A stretch of DNA of 64,000 nt from Mycolicibacterium rhodesiae NBB3 (GCF_000230895.2 NC_016604.1:2356001-2420000); one strand, 5' to 3'; counted from the stretch's first letter, positions 16,570 to 26,447 are shown. The notes: generated by a model not told the origin, from the letters alone. Numbers and translations: made by a program.

Positions 16570-18335
16570 TGTTCAGTCGAACTGCGCGAATTCAACTGTG
16601 GGTCTTCGCCGTCGTGACGTTGGTCTCGGTCGGCGCGGTGGCCCTGCTGTACGTGCGTCTCCCGGCGCGGCTGGGTTTGGGTACGTATCAGGTCACGGCG
16701 AACTTCGTCGCAGGCGGCGGTCTGTACGAGAACGCCAACGTCACCTTCCGCGGTGTGCAGGCCGGACGCGTCGAGTCCGTGCGGCTGACCGACAACGGCG
16801 TCGCCGCACACATGCGGCTCAACAGCGACATCAAGATTCCGGACAACTCCACCGCCACCGTCAAGAGTGTGTCGGCGGTGGGCGAGCAGTACGTCGACTT
16901 CGTTCCGCCGGCCGACCCGTCGTCGGCGTCGCTGCGCAATGGCGCGACAATCCCCAAGGAGCGCACGGCGATACCGCAGGACGTCGCCGAGATGCTGCAG
17001 GAAGCCGACCGACTCGTGAGCAGCCTCGACAACACGCGGCTGCAAGACCTCCTCAGTGAGACGTTCGCGGCGTTCAACGGGTCCGGACCCGAACTCGCGC
17101 GTCTGCTCGATTCGGCACGGAAGCTGATCGACGAAGCCAACGCCAGTTGGCCGCAGACCTCGGCGCTGATCGACCAGGCCGGGCCGTTGTTGGAGGCGCA
17201 GATCCGCAGCGGCGACGACATCCGCTCGCTCTCTGATGGCCTGGCACGGTTCACCAGCGAGTTGGCCAACGCCGATCCGCAGGTGCGTTCACTACTAGCG
17301 ACCGCACCGGGTGCCGCCGCCACAGCCAGCGAGACCTTCTCGGGTATCCGCCCGTCATTCCCCGTGCTCGCCGCCAACCTCGCGAACTTCGGCCGTGTCG
17401 GCGTCATTTATCACAAGTCGATCGAGCAGGCGCTGGTGATCTTCCCTGCCCTGCAGGCGTCGCTGCTCACCATCGGTGGCCAGCTGCCCATCGACGAGGG
17501 CGGTAAGCAGGACTTCAAGATCTCCATCAACGACCCGCCGCCGTGTAACACCGGGTTCCTGCCGCCTTCGGAGATTCGGACGCCCGGCGACACCACCCTG
17601 CGCGATCTGCCGACCGACCTGTACTGCAAAGTCGCGCAGAACGATCCGATGGTGGTCCGCGGCGCGCGGAACTACCCGTGCCAGGAGTTCCCCGGCAAGC
17701 GCGCGCCGACGATCCAGTTGTGCCGCGATCCGAAGGGGTACGTGCCGATCGGGAACAGCCCGTGGCGCGGTCCGCCGGTGCCGATCGGCACGCCTATGGA
17801 CGTCATGGAGGACGACACGCCTGAGGACGGGCGAAACATCCTGCCGCCCAACAAGTTCCCGTACATCCCGCCGGAGGCGGATCCGGACCCCGGATATCCG
17901 GTCGCGCCGGGGTTCCTGCCGCCGGGTGTGCAGCCCGGCCCGGGACCGGCCCCGCACCAGCCGTGGCCGTATATCCCGCCGCCGAACGCCGGCCCTCCGC
18001 CGCCGCCGTACACCGCATGGATACCGCCCGCGCCGTATCCGAATGCGTGGCCCCCGCCGGCCTTCCCGCCGGGCTGGGCGACCAATCCGCCGCTGTTCGC
18101 CGGCCCCTATTACGAGGGTCCCCAAGCCCCACCGGCCCCGCCGGCTCCGGCTCCGCCGCCCCCGCCTGGGGCGCCGCAGCCACAGGCCTCGGGTGCCTCG
18201 TACGGCACGTATGATCAGAACACCGGCGTCTTCGTCGACCCGGCGGGCGGTACCGGCGTATTCGCGCCCGGTCTCGCCGACATGCGACCACAAGAGACTT
18301 GGGTCGATCTGATGTTGTCCCCGAAGCAGAGTTGA
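16569..18335 (+). CDS. mce4F: Mce-family protein Mce4F
   Basis: A 588-residue protein, the largest Mce subunit here. It has an N-terminal anchor (IQLWVFAVVTLVSVGAVALL), an MCE domain (NVTFRGVQAGRVESVRL), a helical region and a proline-rich C-terminus of about 170 residues with many PPP and PAP runs. Its ATG overlaps the mce4E stop by one base, and its stop overlaps the next ATG. Confidence 0.93.
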   Translation: MFSRTARIQLWVFAVVTLVSVGAVALLYVRLPARLGLGTYQVTANFVAGGGLYENANVTFRGVQAGRVESVRLTDNGVAAHMRLNSDIKIPDNSTATVKSVSAVGEQYVDFVPPADPSSASLRNGATIPKERTAIPQDVAEMLQEADRLVSSLDNTRLQDLLSETFAAFNGSGPELARLLDSARKLIDEANASWPQTSALIDQAGPLLEAQIRSGDDIRSLSDGLARFTSELANADPQVRSLLATAPGAAATASETFSGIRPSFPVLAANLANFGRVGVIYHKSIEQALVIFPALQASLLTIGGQLPIDEGGKQDFKISINDPPPCNTGFLPPSEIRTPGDTTLRDLPTDLYCKVAQNDPMVVRGARNYPCQEFPGKRAPTIQLCRDPKGYVPIGNSPWRGPPVPIGTPMDVMEDDTPEDGRNILPPNKFPYIPPEADPDPGYPVAPGFLPPGVQPGPGPAPHQPWPYIPPPNAGPPPPPYTAWIPPAPYPNAWPPPAFPPGWATNPPLFAGPYYEGPQAPPAPPAPAPPPPPGAPQPQASGASYGTYDQNTGVFVDPAGGTGVFAPGLADMRPQETWVDLMLSPKQS

Positions 18336-19018
18336 TGGAATCCACCCAATCCCGTCCCCCGCGCCGCCGCGCATCCCGGCCCGCCGGTCCGACCACCGGC
18401 ACCCCCGCCGAACCCGCCGCCGTGCGCGTCCCGTCGACGGCCAAGACCGCGGCCACACCCGCGCGCAAGCCTCGTAAGACGGCGCCCCCGTCGCGCAGGC
18501 AGGCGCACCGTCGGCTGGTCGCCGTCGTCGCAATGGTGACGGGGATCCTCGCGACGAGTGTGGTCGGCGCCGCGGTGGCGGTGCTGGTGGTCCAGCGGCA
18601 CAGCACCGAAGCGACGCAGGCGCGCAACCAACGCTTCGTCGACACCGCTACGCAGACGGTGGTGAACATGTTCAGCTTCAAGCAGTCCACCATCGACCAG
18701 AGCGTCGACCAGTTCATCGACGGCACCAGCGGTCCCCTGCGTGACATGCTCGCCAACAACAACAACGCCACGAACCTGAAGGCGATCTTCCGGGATACCG
18801 GCGGCAGCTCGGAGACCGTGATCAACGGCGCCGCGCTGGAGAGCTACGACGATGTCAGCAAGAGGGCGTCGGTGTTGGTGTCGGCGCGGGTGACGGCCAG
18901 CGACATGCAGGGGAACAACAAGCCGTCGCAACCGTATCGGCTGCGGATCATCGTGGCCGAGGACGACGAAGGCCACATGACGGCCTATGACCTCAACTAC
19001 CCCAACGGCGGCAACTGA
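18335..19018 (+). CDS. mam4A: Mce-associated membrane protein Mam4A
   Basis: A 227-residue protein with a basic, proline- and alanine-rich cytoplasmic N-terminus of about 60 residues, one transmembrane helix (LVAVVAMVTGILATSVVGAA) and an extracytoplasmic domain of SnoaL/NTF2-like character. Position and size match Rv3493c. Mce-associated proteins are thought to stabilise the transporter. It overlaps mce4F and mam4B by one base each. Confidence 0.88.
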   Translation: MESTQSRPPRRRASRPAGPTTGTPAEPAAVRVPSTAKTAATPARKPRKTAPPSRRQAHRRLVAVVAMVTGILATSVVGAAVAVLVVQRHSTEATQARNQRFVDTATQTVVNMFSFKQSTIDQSVDQFIDGTSGPLRDMLANNNNATNLKAIFRDTGGSSETVINGAALESYDDVSKRASVLVSARVTASDMQGNNKPSQPYRLRIIVAEDDEGHMTAYDLNYPNGGN

Positions 19019-19506
19019 TGCGCTGGATACTGAGCGTTCTCGCGGGTGTGCTCGCTGTTGGCTTCGTGAGCCTGGCTGCCGTGGGCGGCGGCCTGTACTG
19101 GCAGCGAGTGGAGACGCGTAGCGAGCAAGCCGCCCGTGACGAATTGGGACCTCTTGCACAACAACAGATCCCGACGGTGTTCACCTACGACTACAAGACC
19201 GTCGAGCGCAGCCTCACGGACGCCTATCGACTTCTGACGCCCGACTACCGCCGGGAATTCGAGAACAGGGCGAATGCCGACATCATCCCGCAGGCCCGGG
19301 CGCGGGAGTTGGTGAGTCAAGCCAACGTCGTCGGCGTCGGGGTGATGGACGCGCAGCGTGACTCGGGAGCGGTGATGGTGTACATCAACCGAACGGTGTC
19401 GGAGAAGACGAACCGGGACCAGCCGATCTATGACGGCGCGCGATTGCGCGTGGAATACAAGCGCATAGACGGAAAGTGGCTGATCAACTACATCACTCCG
19501 ATCTAG
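19018..19506 (+). CDS. mam4B: Mce-associated membrane protein Mam4B
   Basis: A 162-residue protein with a single N-terminal transmembrane segment ([20 protein letters not shown]) and an extracytoplasmic domain ending [14 protein letters not shown], a common end of Mam proteins. Matches Rv3492c by order and length. It is the last gene of the mce4 operon; its 3' end overlaps the 3' end of convergent otsA by 14 bases. Confidence 0.88.
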   Translation: MRWILSVLAGVLAVGFVSLAAVGGGLYWQRVETRSEQAARDELGPLAQQQIPTVFTYDYKTVERSLTDAYRLLTPDYRREFENRANADIIPQARARELVSQANVVGVGVMDAQRDSGAVMVYINRTVSEKTNRDQPIYDGARLRVEYKRIDGKWLINYITPI

Positions 19507-20959
19507 GCGCATCCTTTCGAGTCGCGGCCAACGCCTCGAGGAATGACTTCGCCCACAGGTCGACGTCGTGTGCCAGAACCTGACGGCGCATCGCCCGCAT
19601 CCGTCGCCTGCCCTCTTCCGGGTCCTGGGTCAGGGCCGCCTCGATCGCGGCCTTCACGCCTTCCAGGTGATGCGGATTCGCAAGGTAGGCCTGACGCAGT
19701 TCGGCTGCGGCGCCGGTGAATTCGCTTAGAACCAATGCGCCGCCGAGGTCGCTGCGGCAGGCGACGTACTCCTTGGCCACCAGATTCATGCCGTCGCGCA
19801 GCGGCGTCACCAGCATGACGTCGGCCGCGACGAAGAACGCGATCAACTCGTCGCGCGGTATCGGCCTGTGGAGGTAGTGCACGATCGGATGACCGATATG
19901 TCCGTGTTCACCGTTGATGTGGCCGACCTGACGTTCGATGCTCTCGCGCATCGCGATGTAGCTTTCGACGCGTTCGCGACTCGGCGTGGCGAGCTGAACC
20001 AGTACGGTGTCGTCGGGTTCTGCGCGGTGTTCGTCGAGCAGCTCCGAGAACGCTTTGAGCCTGACGTCGATACCCTTCGTGTAATCGAGCCGGTCGACTC
20101 CGAGCAGGATTTTGCGCGGATTACCGAGCTCGGCACGAATCTCCTTGGCTCGCTGCCGGATTGCGCGTGTACGCGCCTGCTGATCGAGTTCCGCCGAGTC
20201 GATGGAGATCGGGAACGCCCCTACCCTCACGGTGCGGAAGCCCACTTCGATCTCACCGAACCGCGAACGCACACCGACGTTCCCGCGGGATGTGTTCGCC
20301 CCCGCCAGTCGCCGGGCCAGGATCAGGAAATTCTGTGCACCGCCGGGCAGGTGGAAACCGACCAGGTCGGCGCCGAGCAGACCTTCGATGATCTCGGTCC
20401 GCCATGGCATCTGCATGAACAGTTCGACGGGCGGGAACGGAATGTGCAAGAAGAAGCCGATCGTGAGATCGGGCCGCAGCTGTCGCAGCATCTTCGGAAC
20501 CAGCTGTAGCTGATAGTCCTGAACCCATACGGTGGCGCCCTCGGCCGCGGTCTTCGCCGTCGCCTCCGCGAACCGCCGGTTGACGTCTACGTACCGGTCC
20601 CACCACTTTCGGTGGTAGATCGGCTTGACGATGACGTCGTGGTACAGCGGCCACAGTGCAGCGTTCGAGAAACCCTCGTAGTAGTCGGCGACATCCTCGG
20701 CGGACAGGTCGACGGGGCACAGCTTCATGTCGTCCTGTTGGATCGGCTCGTCGCCCGCATCGGGGACGCCTGGCCAACCGATCCATGCACCCCGCCGGCG
20801 GCGCAGTAGAGGCTCCAGCGCGGTCACGAGCCCGCCTGGGCTTCGTTTCCACGTCGTGGAGCCGTCAGGCAGTCGCTCCATGTCGATGGGCAGCCGGTTG
20901 GCCACCACGACGAAGTCGGAATCCCCGGAGCTGACCTTGCGGCCGCTCCCCGGACTCAC
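19493..20959 (-). CDS. otsA: Trehalose-6-phosphate synthase OtsA
   Basis: A 488-residue GT20 enzyme that makes trehalose-6-phosphate from UDP-glucose (mycobacterial enzymes also accept ADP-glucose) and glucose-6-phosphate. Motifs seen include [10 protein letters not shown], the [12 protein letters not shown] donor loop, [30 protein letters not shown] and [11 protein letters not shown]. The start is a GTG at 20959, placed directly after the TAA of the small upstream gene. Trehalose is a precursor of mycobacterial cell-wall glycolipids. Same order as Rv3490-Rv3489. Confidence 0.95.
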   Translation of the reverse strand: MSPGSGRKVSSGDSDFVVVANRLPIDMERLPDGSTTWKRSPGGLVTALEPLLRRRRGAWIGWPGVPDAGDEPIQQDDMKLCPVDLSAEDVADYYEGFSNAALWPLYHDVIVKPIYHRKWWDRYVDVNRRFAEATAKTAAEGATVWVQDYQLQLVPKMLRQLRPDLTIGFFLHIPFPPVELFMQMPWRTEIIEGLLGADLVGFHLPGGAQNFLILARRLAGANTSRGNVGVRSRFGEIEVGFRTVRVGAFPISIDSAELDQQARTRAIRQRAKEIRAELGNPRKILLGVDRLDYTKGIDVRLKAFSELLDEHRAEPDDTVLVQLATPSRERVESYIAMRESIERQVGHINGEHGHIGHPIVHYLHRPIPRDELIAFFVAADVMLVTPLRDGMNLVAKEYVACRSDLGGALVLSEFTGAAAELRQAYLANPHHLEGVKAAIEAALTQDPEEGRRRMRAMRRQVLAHDVDLWAKSFLEALAATRKDAPRSE

Positions 20960-21124
20960 TTACGCCTCGAGTTTCGAGGGTCCAATGCCGAGCATGGACA
21001 GAAACACCCGGCATTCGTCGGCGTCGTTGGCGTGCGCAGCTACGACCCGCCTGGCCTGGCGTGCGGTGCTGTCGGCAAGGGGTTCGACATCGCCGAGTTC
21101 GGCGGGATCAGATTTCGCAGGCAT
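20960..21124 (-). CDS. Conserved small protein upstream of otsA (Rv3489-like)
   Basis: A 54-residue reading frame from ATG 21124 to TAA, beginning MPAKSDPAELGDVEPLADST and ending MLGIGPSKLEA. It ends exactly at the base before the otsA GTG, which argues for a real, translationally coupled gene. M. tuberculosis carries a protein of the same length (Rv3489) in the same position. It is charged and soluble with no signal peptide. Function unknown. Confidence 0.75.
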   Translation of the reverse strand: MPAKSDPAELGDVEPLADSTARQARRVVAAHANDADECRVFLSMLGIGPSKLEA

Positions 21125-21174
21125 ACGACAACTCTATGTGACGATGCCGTCGCCCCCGGTCCGGAGGCTTCCGG

Positions 21175-21564
21175 CTAGTTCGTGACGGTCGGGCTGTGGC
21201 CGACGGTCGAGTTCGGCACAGCCATCGGTCCTTCGGATTGCTGCTCCTCGGCAAGGCCGATGCACTGACCGGAGTTGGCGCCGGTGCATGGAATGGAGCC
21301 GCCACCACCGGGCACGCCCACAACCGGCATATCCGGGTTGCCTGCGGATGTGCTGAAGGGCGAAGGGCCGGAGTTGGGAACGGTGTGCGGAATGCAATTG
21401 CCGGTGAACGTATCGGGCTCTTCACCGCCCGCGCAGCCCTGCGCGACGGACGCGGTCGGCGTCACCGGCACCGCGAATAGGGCGACTGCGGGCGCCGCAG
21501 CAACTGCGACCGCAAAGCCACCGGCAAGGATCAGTCGTCGAGCTGAGAGCTGGAAGGTCGCCAT
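21175..21564 (-). CDS. Small exported protein, IPCTGANSG family, copy 1
   Basis: A 129-residue protein with a signal peptide over about the first 44 residues (hydrophobic LILAGGFAVAVAAAPAVALF). The mature part holds four cysteines in CAGGEE, GNCIPH and SIPCTGANSGQCIGLAE contexts and ends VGHSPTVTN. The ATG at 21564 is chosen over a GTG two codons upstream. It shares a C-terminal module with the next two reading frames and with the gene at 51016. Likely exported and partly disordered. Function unknown. Confidence 0.75.
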   Translation of the reverse strand: MATFQLSARRLILAGGFAVAVAAAPAVALFAVPVTPTASVAQGCAGGEEPDTFTGNCIPHTVPNSGPSPFSTSAGNPDMPVVGVPGGGGSIPCTGANSGQCIGLAEEQQSEGPMAVPNSTVGHSPTVTN

Positions 21565-21657
21565 TGTCACGCTTTCTGTAGGTAGACCGTGTCGTCGGCA
21601 TGAATTCTATGGAAGCTACAGGGTTTCTGCACAGCTTCGGTGAGTTCCCGGCGCCGG

Positions 21658-22008
21658 CTACGGGCTGGAACTGATGGTCGACCGGGGCGTCACATTCGGT
21701 AGGAGCGCTTGGTCCTCCGAGAGACCGATGCATGCACCCGAGTTGGCGCCCGTGCACGGGATGCCGTCGATCTCCGGAATATCCGGGTTGGCGGCGGTCG
21801 TGGTGAAACCTGTGGGGCCGCTGTTGGGTACCAAGTAGGGAACGCAGGTCGTGGTGAACTGGTCGGCTTCTTCGCCACCCGAGCATTGGGCCTGGGCGAT
21901 GCCGGGTTCGGGCGTCGAGATTGCGGCGAAAGAGGCGGCGGTCGCCGACGCGACGACGAAGGCGCCGATGACAAGGTGCCGACGGATCGCGCAAGAGGAA
22001 ATGGCCAT
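21658..22008 (-). CDS. Small exported protein, IPCTGANSG family, copy 2
   Basis: A 116-residue protein with a signal peptide (residues 1-40, HLVIGAFVVASATAASFAAI) and a mature region with the same cysteine plan as its neighbour: QCSGGEEADQ, TTCVPYLVPNSGP, then DGIPCTGANSGACIGLSEDQ. The two genes are clearly tandem paralogues, diverged mostly in the signal and tail. No enzymatic motif is visible. Confidence 0.75.
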   Translation of the reverse strand: MAISSCAIRRHLVIGAFVVASATAASFAAISTPEPGIAQAQCSGGEEADQFTTTCVPYLVPNSGPTGFTTTAANPDIPEIDGIPCTGANSGACIGLSEDQALLPNVTPRSTISSSP

Positions 22009-22017
22009 ACAGCGATT

Positions 22018-22224
22018 CTAGAGACCGTCGGCCCTGTTCGCGGATCTTCTGCGCCCAGTGCCCACCGGCCCGGGGCTGGATCTCACACAGGTGTGTGGCT
22101 GTACCGATGGGGTCTGGGCCCGCTGTTGTTCCGCAAGGCCTGTGCACTGACCAGAATTGGCGCCCGTGCACGGGATTCCGTCGATCGTCGGCAGGTTCGG
22201 GTTGCCAGGGTGCGAGTTCGATGC
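22018..22224 (-). pseudogene. Remnant of a third IPCTGANSG-family gene
   Basis: The minus-strand frame reads NPNLPTIDGIPCTGANSGQC TGLAEQQ (split here only for length), the family's C-terminal module, but no signal peptide or clear start precedes it and the usual N-terminal cysteine block is absent. Upstream sequence runs into the start of the enoyl-CoA hydratase gene on the other strand. Most likely a decayed third tandem copy. Confidence 0.55.
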
Positions 22225-22353
22225 TTTGAGTTTGCTGTATGCCAACACAACGTCGCTATCAGACTTCTTGCCCTGCGCTGCGACCGCTGGGCGACTGCTC
22301 GGCGCAGCACCGTAATGTGCAACCTGTCGAACAACGCGAACGAGGTGGTCGCC

Positions 22354-23289
22354 GTGGCTAGCCCTGATGTGACAAGTACCGAACCGGCCGGAGATGCAGC
22401 GCCCCAACAGGTCGAATACGAGACCCTGGACGAAGGGCGGATCGCACGCATCTGGCTCAACCGGCCAGGAGCGCAGAACGCACAATCGCGAACGCTGCTG
22501 GTGCAGCTGGACGAGGCGTTCGGTCGCGCCGAGGCGGACGACCAGGTGCGCGTGGTGATCCTGGCCGCACGCGGCAAGAACTTCTCGGCTGGACACGATC
22601 TGGGGTCCGAGGAGGCGCTGTTGGAGCGCCAGCCCGGTCCCGGTCAGCACCCGACGTTTTCGATCAACGGCGCGACCCGCAGCGCGGTAGCGGAAAAGAC
22701 CTATCTGCAAGAGTGGCACTACTTCTTCGAGAACACCCGCCGCTGGCGGGATCTGCGGAAGATCACCATTGCTCAGGTCCAGGGCAATGCGATATCTGCG
22801 GCGCTCATGCTGATCTGGGCCTGCGATCTGATCGTCGCCTCCGACGATGCGAAATTCAGCGACGTAGTCGCCGTCAGGATGGGCATGCCCGGGGTGGAGT
22901 ATTACGCCCACCCTTGGGAATTCGGTGCACGCAAAGCGAAAGAGCTTCTGCTGACCGGAGATTCGATCGACGCGGACGAGGCTTATCGACTTGGCATGGT
23001 GTCGAAGATATTTCCGCGTGACGAACTCGATGGTAAGACGCTCGACTTCGCCAGGCGCATCGCCGAGCGGCCGACCATGGCAGCGCTGCTGGTCAAGGAT
23101 TCTGTCAATGCCGCGGCCGACGCGATGGGATTCACCGAGGCGCTTCGGCATGCGTTCCACATCCACGAGCTCGGCCACGCGCATTGGGCCGCCGCCAACG
23201 AAAACCGCTACCCCGTCGGACTGCCGCCCGATGTGCCGGATTGGCGCACCCTCGGTGCGCCCAAGCTAGCGCGCCACGACGAGCCGTGA
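22354..23289 (+). CDS. Enoyl-CoA hydratase/isomerase
   Basis: A 311-residue crotonase-fold protein. It contains RIWLNRPGAQNAQS, the first oxyanion segment ILAARGKNFSAGHDLGSEEA and the second near VQGNAISAALMLIWACDLIV. A GTG at 22354 preceded by GAGGTGG is taken as start; an ATG at 22315 is possible. The family hydrates or isomerises enoyl-CoA thioesters in beta-oxidation. It sits just upstream of a KstR-controlled SDR, so a steroid or related acyl-CoA is a plausible substrate, but the sequence does not fix it. Confidence 0.83.
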   Translation: MASPDVTSTEPAGDAAPQQVEYETLDEGRIARIWLNRPGAQNAQSRTLLVQLDEAFGRAEADDQVRVVILAARGKNFSAGHDLGSEEALLERQPGPGQHPTFSINGATRSAVAEKTYLQEWHYFFENTRRWRDLRKITIAQVQGNAISAALMLIWACDLIVASDDAKFSDVVAVRMGMPGVEYYAHPWEFGARKAKELLLTGDSIDADEAYRLGMVSKIFPRDELDGKTLDFARRIAERPTMAALLVKDSVNAAADAMGFTEALRHAFHIHELGHAHWAAANENRYPVGLPPDVPDWRTLGAPKLARHDEP

Positions 23290-23297
23290 CGTATAAC

Positions 23298-23311
23298 TAG
23301 AACCTGTTCTA
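23298..23311. promoter_or_regulatory. KstR operator upstream of the SDR at 23332
   Basis: TAGAACCTGTTCTA is a perfect match to TnnAACnnGTTnnA, 20 bases before the GTG start and nine bases after the hydratase stop. It is the only perfect KstR motif found outside the mce4/fad region of the window. Confidence 0.85.
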
Positions 23312-23331
23312 GTCGGCGGACGAAGGGGTCT

Positions 23332-24171
23332 GTGGTGCAGCTGTCATTGACGGGGCAAACGGTACTGGTCACCGGTGGTGGCAGCGGGATCGGCAAGGGA
23401 GTGGCCTCCGCTGTCGTCGCGGCGGGCGGCAATGCGATGCTCGTCGGCCGCAATGCCGACAAGCTGTCCGCGGCCGCCGAGGAGATCACCGCCCAGGGCG
23501 GACCGGGTTCGGTGCTGTACGAACCCGCCGACGTCACCAATGAGGATGAGGTCGCCCGGGTCGTGGAGGCGGCCACGGCGTGGTCGGGTCGGTTGCAGGG
23601 TGTCGTGCACTGCGCCGGCGGCAGCGAGACCATTGGACCGATCACCCAGATCGATTCCGACGCGTGGCGCCGCACGGTTGACCTGAACATCAACGGCACC
23701 ATGTACGTGCTCAAACATGCGGCGCGAGAGATGGTTCGTGGTGGCGGCGGATCGTTCATCGGCATTTCGTCGATCGCGGCCAGCAATACGCACCGGTGGT
23801 TCGGCGCGTACGGGGTCTCGAAGGCGGGCATCGACCATCTGATGCAGCTGGCGGCCGACGAGCTCGGCGCCTCGTGGGTGCGGGTGAACTGCATCCGGCC
23901 GGGACTCATTCGGACCGAACTCGTTGCACCGGTGCTTGATTCGGCTGAGTTGAGCGCTGATTACGCGACCATCACGCCGCTGCCGCGACCCGGTGAGGTT
24001 GAGGACATCGCGAACTGCGCGGTGTTCTTGCTGAGCGATGCCGCAAGCTACATCACCGGCCAGGTGATCAACGTCGACGGCGGGGTGCTGGTGCGACGAG
24101 GGCCGGATTACTCGGCGATGCTCGAACCGCTCTTCGGCGCCGAGGGGCTGCGCGGAGTCGTCGCGCAGTAG
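23332..24171 (+). CDS. Short-chain dehydrogenase, KstR-regulated
   Basis: A 279-residue classical SDR. Nucleotide loop VLVTGGGSGIGKG; catalytic serine and tyrosine-lysine in GISSIAASNTHRWFGAYGVS K (the lysine follows); C-terminal YITGQVINVDGGVLVRRG. The start is GTG GTG at 23332 or 23335 with GAAGGGG upstream. The KstR site directly ahead implies induction during sterol catabolism, so a hydroxysteroid or hydroxyacyl-CoA substrate is inferred. Confidence 0.85.
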   Translation: MVQLSLTGQTVLVTGGGSGIGKGVASAVVAAGGNAMLVGRNADKLSAAAEEITAQGGPGSVLYEPADVTNEDEVARVVEAATAWSGRLQGVVHCAGGSETIGPITQIDSDAWRRTVDLNINGTMYVLKHAAREMVRGGGGSFIGISSIAASNTHRWFGAYGVSKAGIDHLMQLAADELGASWVRVNCIRPGLIRTELVAPVLDSAELSADYATITPLPRPGEVEDIANCAVFLLSDAASYITGQVINVDGGVLVRRGPDYSAMLEPLFGAEGLRGVVAQ

Positions 24172-24187
24172 ACCTCGGCGGAGTTAT

Positions 24188-24218
24188 CCCCAATCGCGGT
24201 TTTATCCACAGGTTGGGG
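24188..24218. terminator. CCCCAA/TTGGGG hairpin downstream of the SDR
   Basis: CCCCAA (24188-24193) pairs with TTGGGG (24213-24218) around a 19-base loop, 17 bases after the SDR stop. It may end that transcript or form part of the left side of the 13E12-type element, whose coding region starts at 24265. No T-run follows. Confidence 0.4.
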
Positions 24219-24264
24219 TTGAGCTGCTGGTTCGGCGTTCGGGGGGGGGATTACTGTCGAACCT

Positions 24265-25875
24265 ATGTTCGATTCGTTGGTGGCGGCAGCGCTCGGTAGC
24301 CGAGGGGTTTCGTCGGTGGGGGCGTGGGCGCGGGTGGAGAACGCCGCCTGCGCCCAGCGGTTGTTCGCCTGCGCCGACGAACTCGAGCGGATGCTGGCCG
24401 CTGATGGGTCAGACAATCGGGATCAGTGGTGTCTGGACAACTGGGGTGCCGTCGCCGCCTCGATCGCCGCCGCCCAGCAGGTGTCGTTGGGGGTGGCCTC
24501 CCATCAACTGCTGATCGCCGACGCGCTGCGCCGACGACTGCCGCGGGTGGCCGAGGTGTTCGCCGCCGGCGCCATCTCCTACCGGCTCGTTTCGGCGGTC
24601 GTGGCCCGTACCCGGCTGATCACAGACCGCGAGGCGATGGCCAAGGTCGACATCGAGATCGCCGCCCGGGTTCAGGCGTGGGGGACGCTGTCGGCGGACA
24701 AGACCGCCACCGAGATCGACTACTGGGTCGATCGGTATGACCCCGCGGCGGTGCGGCGCACTGAGTTTTCGGTGCGCGACTGTCATGTCGATGTCCGCGA
24801 CCCCGAGGACGGATCGGGTACCGCCTGGGTGGAGGGCAAGCTGGTGATCACCGACGCCGACGCCCTGGACCAACGCCTCGACGCCATGGCTCGCGGGGTG
24901 TGTGAGGGTGATCCGCGCACCCATGAGCAACGCCGCGCCGCAGCCCTGGGGGCGCTCGGGCACGGTGTCGACCGGCTGGTCTGTGGGTGTGAGAACCCCG
25001 ACTGTGCTGCCGCCGCGACGCAGCCCAGTGCGGTGGTGGTGCACGTGATCACCCATGAGGAGTCGCTGTCCGATGACACTCCCGCCCAGTTGGATGGCGC
25101 GGATCCGCCCCACCCGGTGGACAAGCCGTTGGGCGAGATGACAATCCGCGAAGCCCTCACCCCGACACCGTGGACACCGGTCCTCGCGGTGACTCCACCG
25201 GCATTCGTCTTGGGTCGCGGCATGCTGCCCGCCCCGCTGCTGGCCGCCAAGATCGCGGGCACTGCCAAGATCGTCCCGATCCGCCATCCCGGCAACACGG
25301 CACCCGAACCCCGCTATATCCCCTCGGCGGTGCTGGCCACGTTCATCCGCTGCCGCGATATGACATGCCGCTTCCCGGGCTGCGATGAACCCGCCCAGCG
25401 CTGCGACCTCGACCACACCATCGCCTACCCCGCAGGGCCGACCCAAGCCTCGAACCTCAAATGCCTGTGCCGACAACATCACCTGCTCAAAACGTTCTGG
25501 GGCTGGCGCGACGAACAACACCCCGACGGCACCGTCGTGTGGACCTGCCCCCAAGGCCAGACCTACACCACCTATCCCGGCAGCCGGTTACTGTTCCCGA
25601 CCCTGTGCCGGCCCACCGCACCCGTCACCGTTCGCGTCACCCCTGACCCCGACACCACGAACCGCACCCTGGCCATGCCCCGACGCACCACCACCCGCGC
25701 ACACAACCGCTCCCAAGCCATCAACGACGAACGCCGACACAACGAACACACCATCCAGACCGAAGCCGAAGCGCACCGACAGAAGCAGCGTGAAAACGCC
25801 GAAAACAATTGGGAAGACGCGTATTTCCCCTTCCATCCCCGCCCGCCCAGCGGCGACGATCCCCCGCCGTTTTGA
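24265..25875 (+). mobile_element. REP13E12-type DUF222/HNH endonuclease gene
   Basis: A 536-residue protein of the mycobacterial 13E12 repeat family. The N-terminal two thirds is DUF222 (about residues 20-330), and an HNH nuclease domain lies at about 355-412: CRDMTCRFPGCDEPAQRCDL with DHTIAYPAG and CLCRQHHLLKTF following, which supplies the zinc cysteines and catalytic histidines. These repeats occur in many copies in mycobacterial genomes and in M. tuberculosis one houses the phiRv1 attachment site. Intact here, with a G-run (24241-24249) before the start. Whether it moves by itself is unknown. Confidence 0.85.
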
Positions 25876-26367
25876 CTAGACCCGCTCGAGATAGAAGTAC
25901 GCGTAGCGTCCGTTGTCGAGCGCGTTCTTACCGTCCATGATGCCCATGACGGCGCGGTCGTCGATCTTCTTGAAGTGATCGTGGACGGGCTGGCCGTCGA
26001 ACACCATCGTGGCGGTGACCTCGCCGCGGAACTCCTCCATCCACAGGCTGCCTTCGCCATTTTCGGTGTTCGAGTACTTGTTGCCGTCGGCGTCCAGGCA
26101 GATGAGAGGCTTCGCGTCGGTGGCCGAAATGAAGGTCTTGCCGAACCAGTTGATGAGGGCCAGTGTCCCGTTTTCCCTGTGCCCGGTGTCGAACTCACCG
26201 CCTTCCCACTCGCCGATCATGAAGTCGATGGTCGCGGGCTCCAGCGACGCCCAGAACTCGTCGAGATCGGCGTCAGGGATGAACACCCGCTGCGGCCCTG
26301 TCACGAGCCGCTGTCCGGCACGTTCCTTGAGCTCGGTGAACTTCTTGCGGGCCAGATCGTCGCTCAT
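25876..26367 (-). CDS. GXWXG/DUF4334 domain protein
   Basis: A 163-residue protein. FMIGEWEGGEFDTGH carries the GXWXG motif at about residues 50-60, and the C-terminal half (KKIDDRAVMGIMDGKNALDN with a final RYAYFYLERV) is DUF4334. The pairing is common in actinobacteria, often near oxidoreductases. It is the last gene of the leftward run that begins with the molybdenum hydroxylase genes and is 80 bases from its upstream neighbour. Biochemical role unknown. Confidence 0.75.
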   Translation of the reverse strand: MSDDLARKKFTELKERAGQRLVTGPQRVFIPDADLDEFWASLEPATIDFMIGEWEGGEFDTGHRENGTLALINWFGKTFISATDAKPLICLDADGNKYSNTENGEGSLWMEEFRGEVTATMVFDGQPVHDHFKKIDDRAVMGIMDGKNALDNGRYAYFYLERV

Positions 26368-26447
26368 GGTGCCCTCCAGTCCTGTGGCGGCGAGGATGGC
26401 AACACGGTACGACCGCCCCGGCCTGGATGCCGGCGATCGACCAATTC

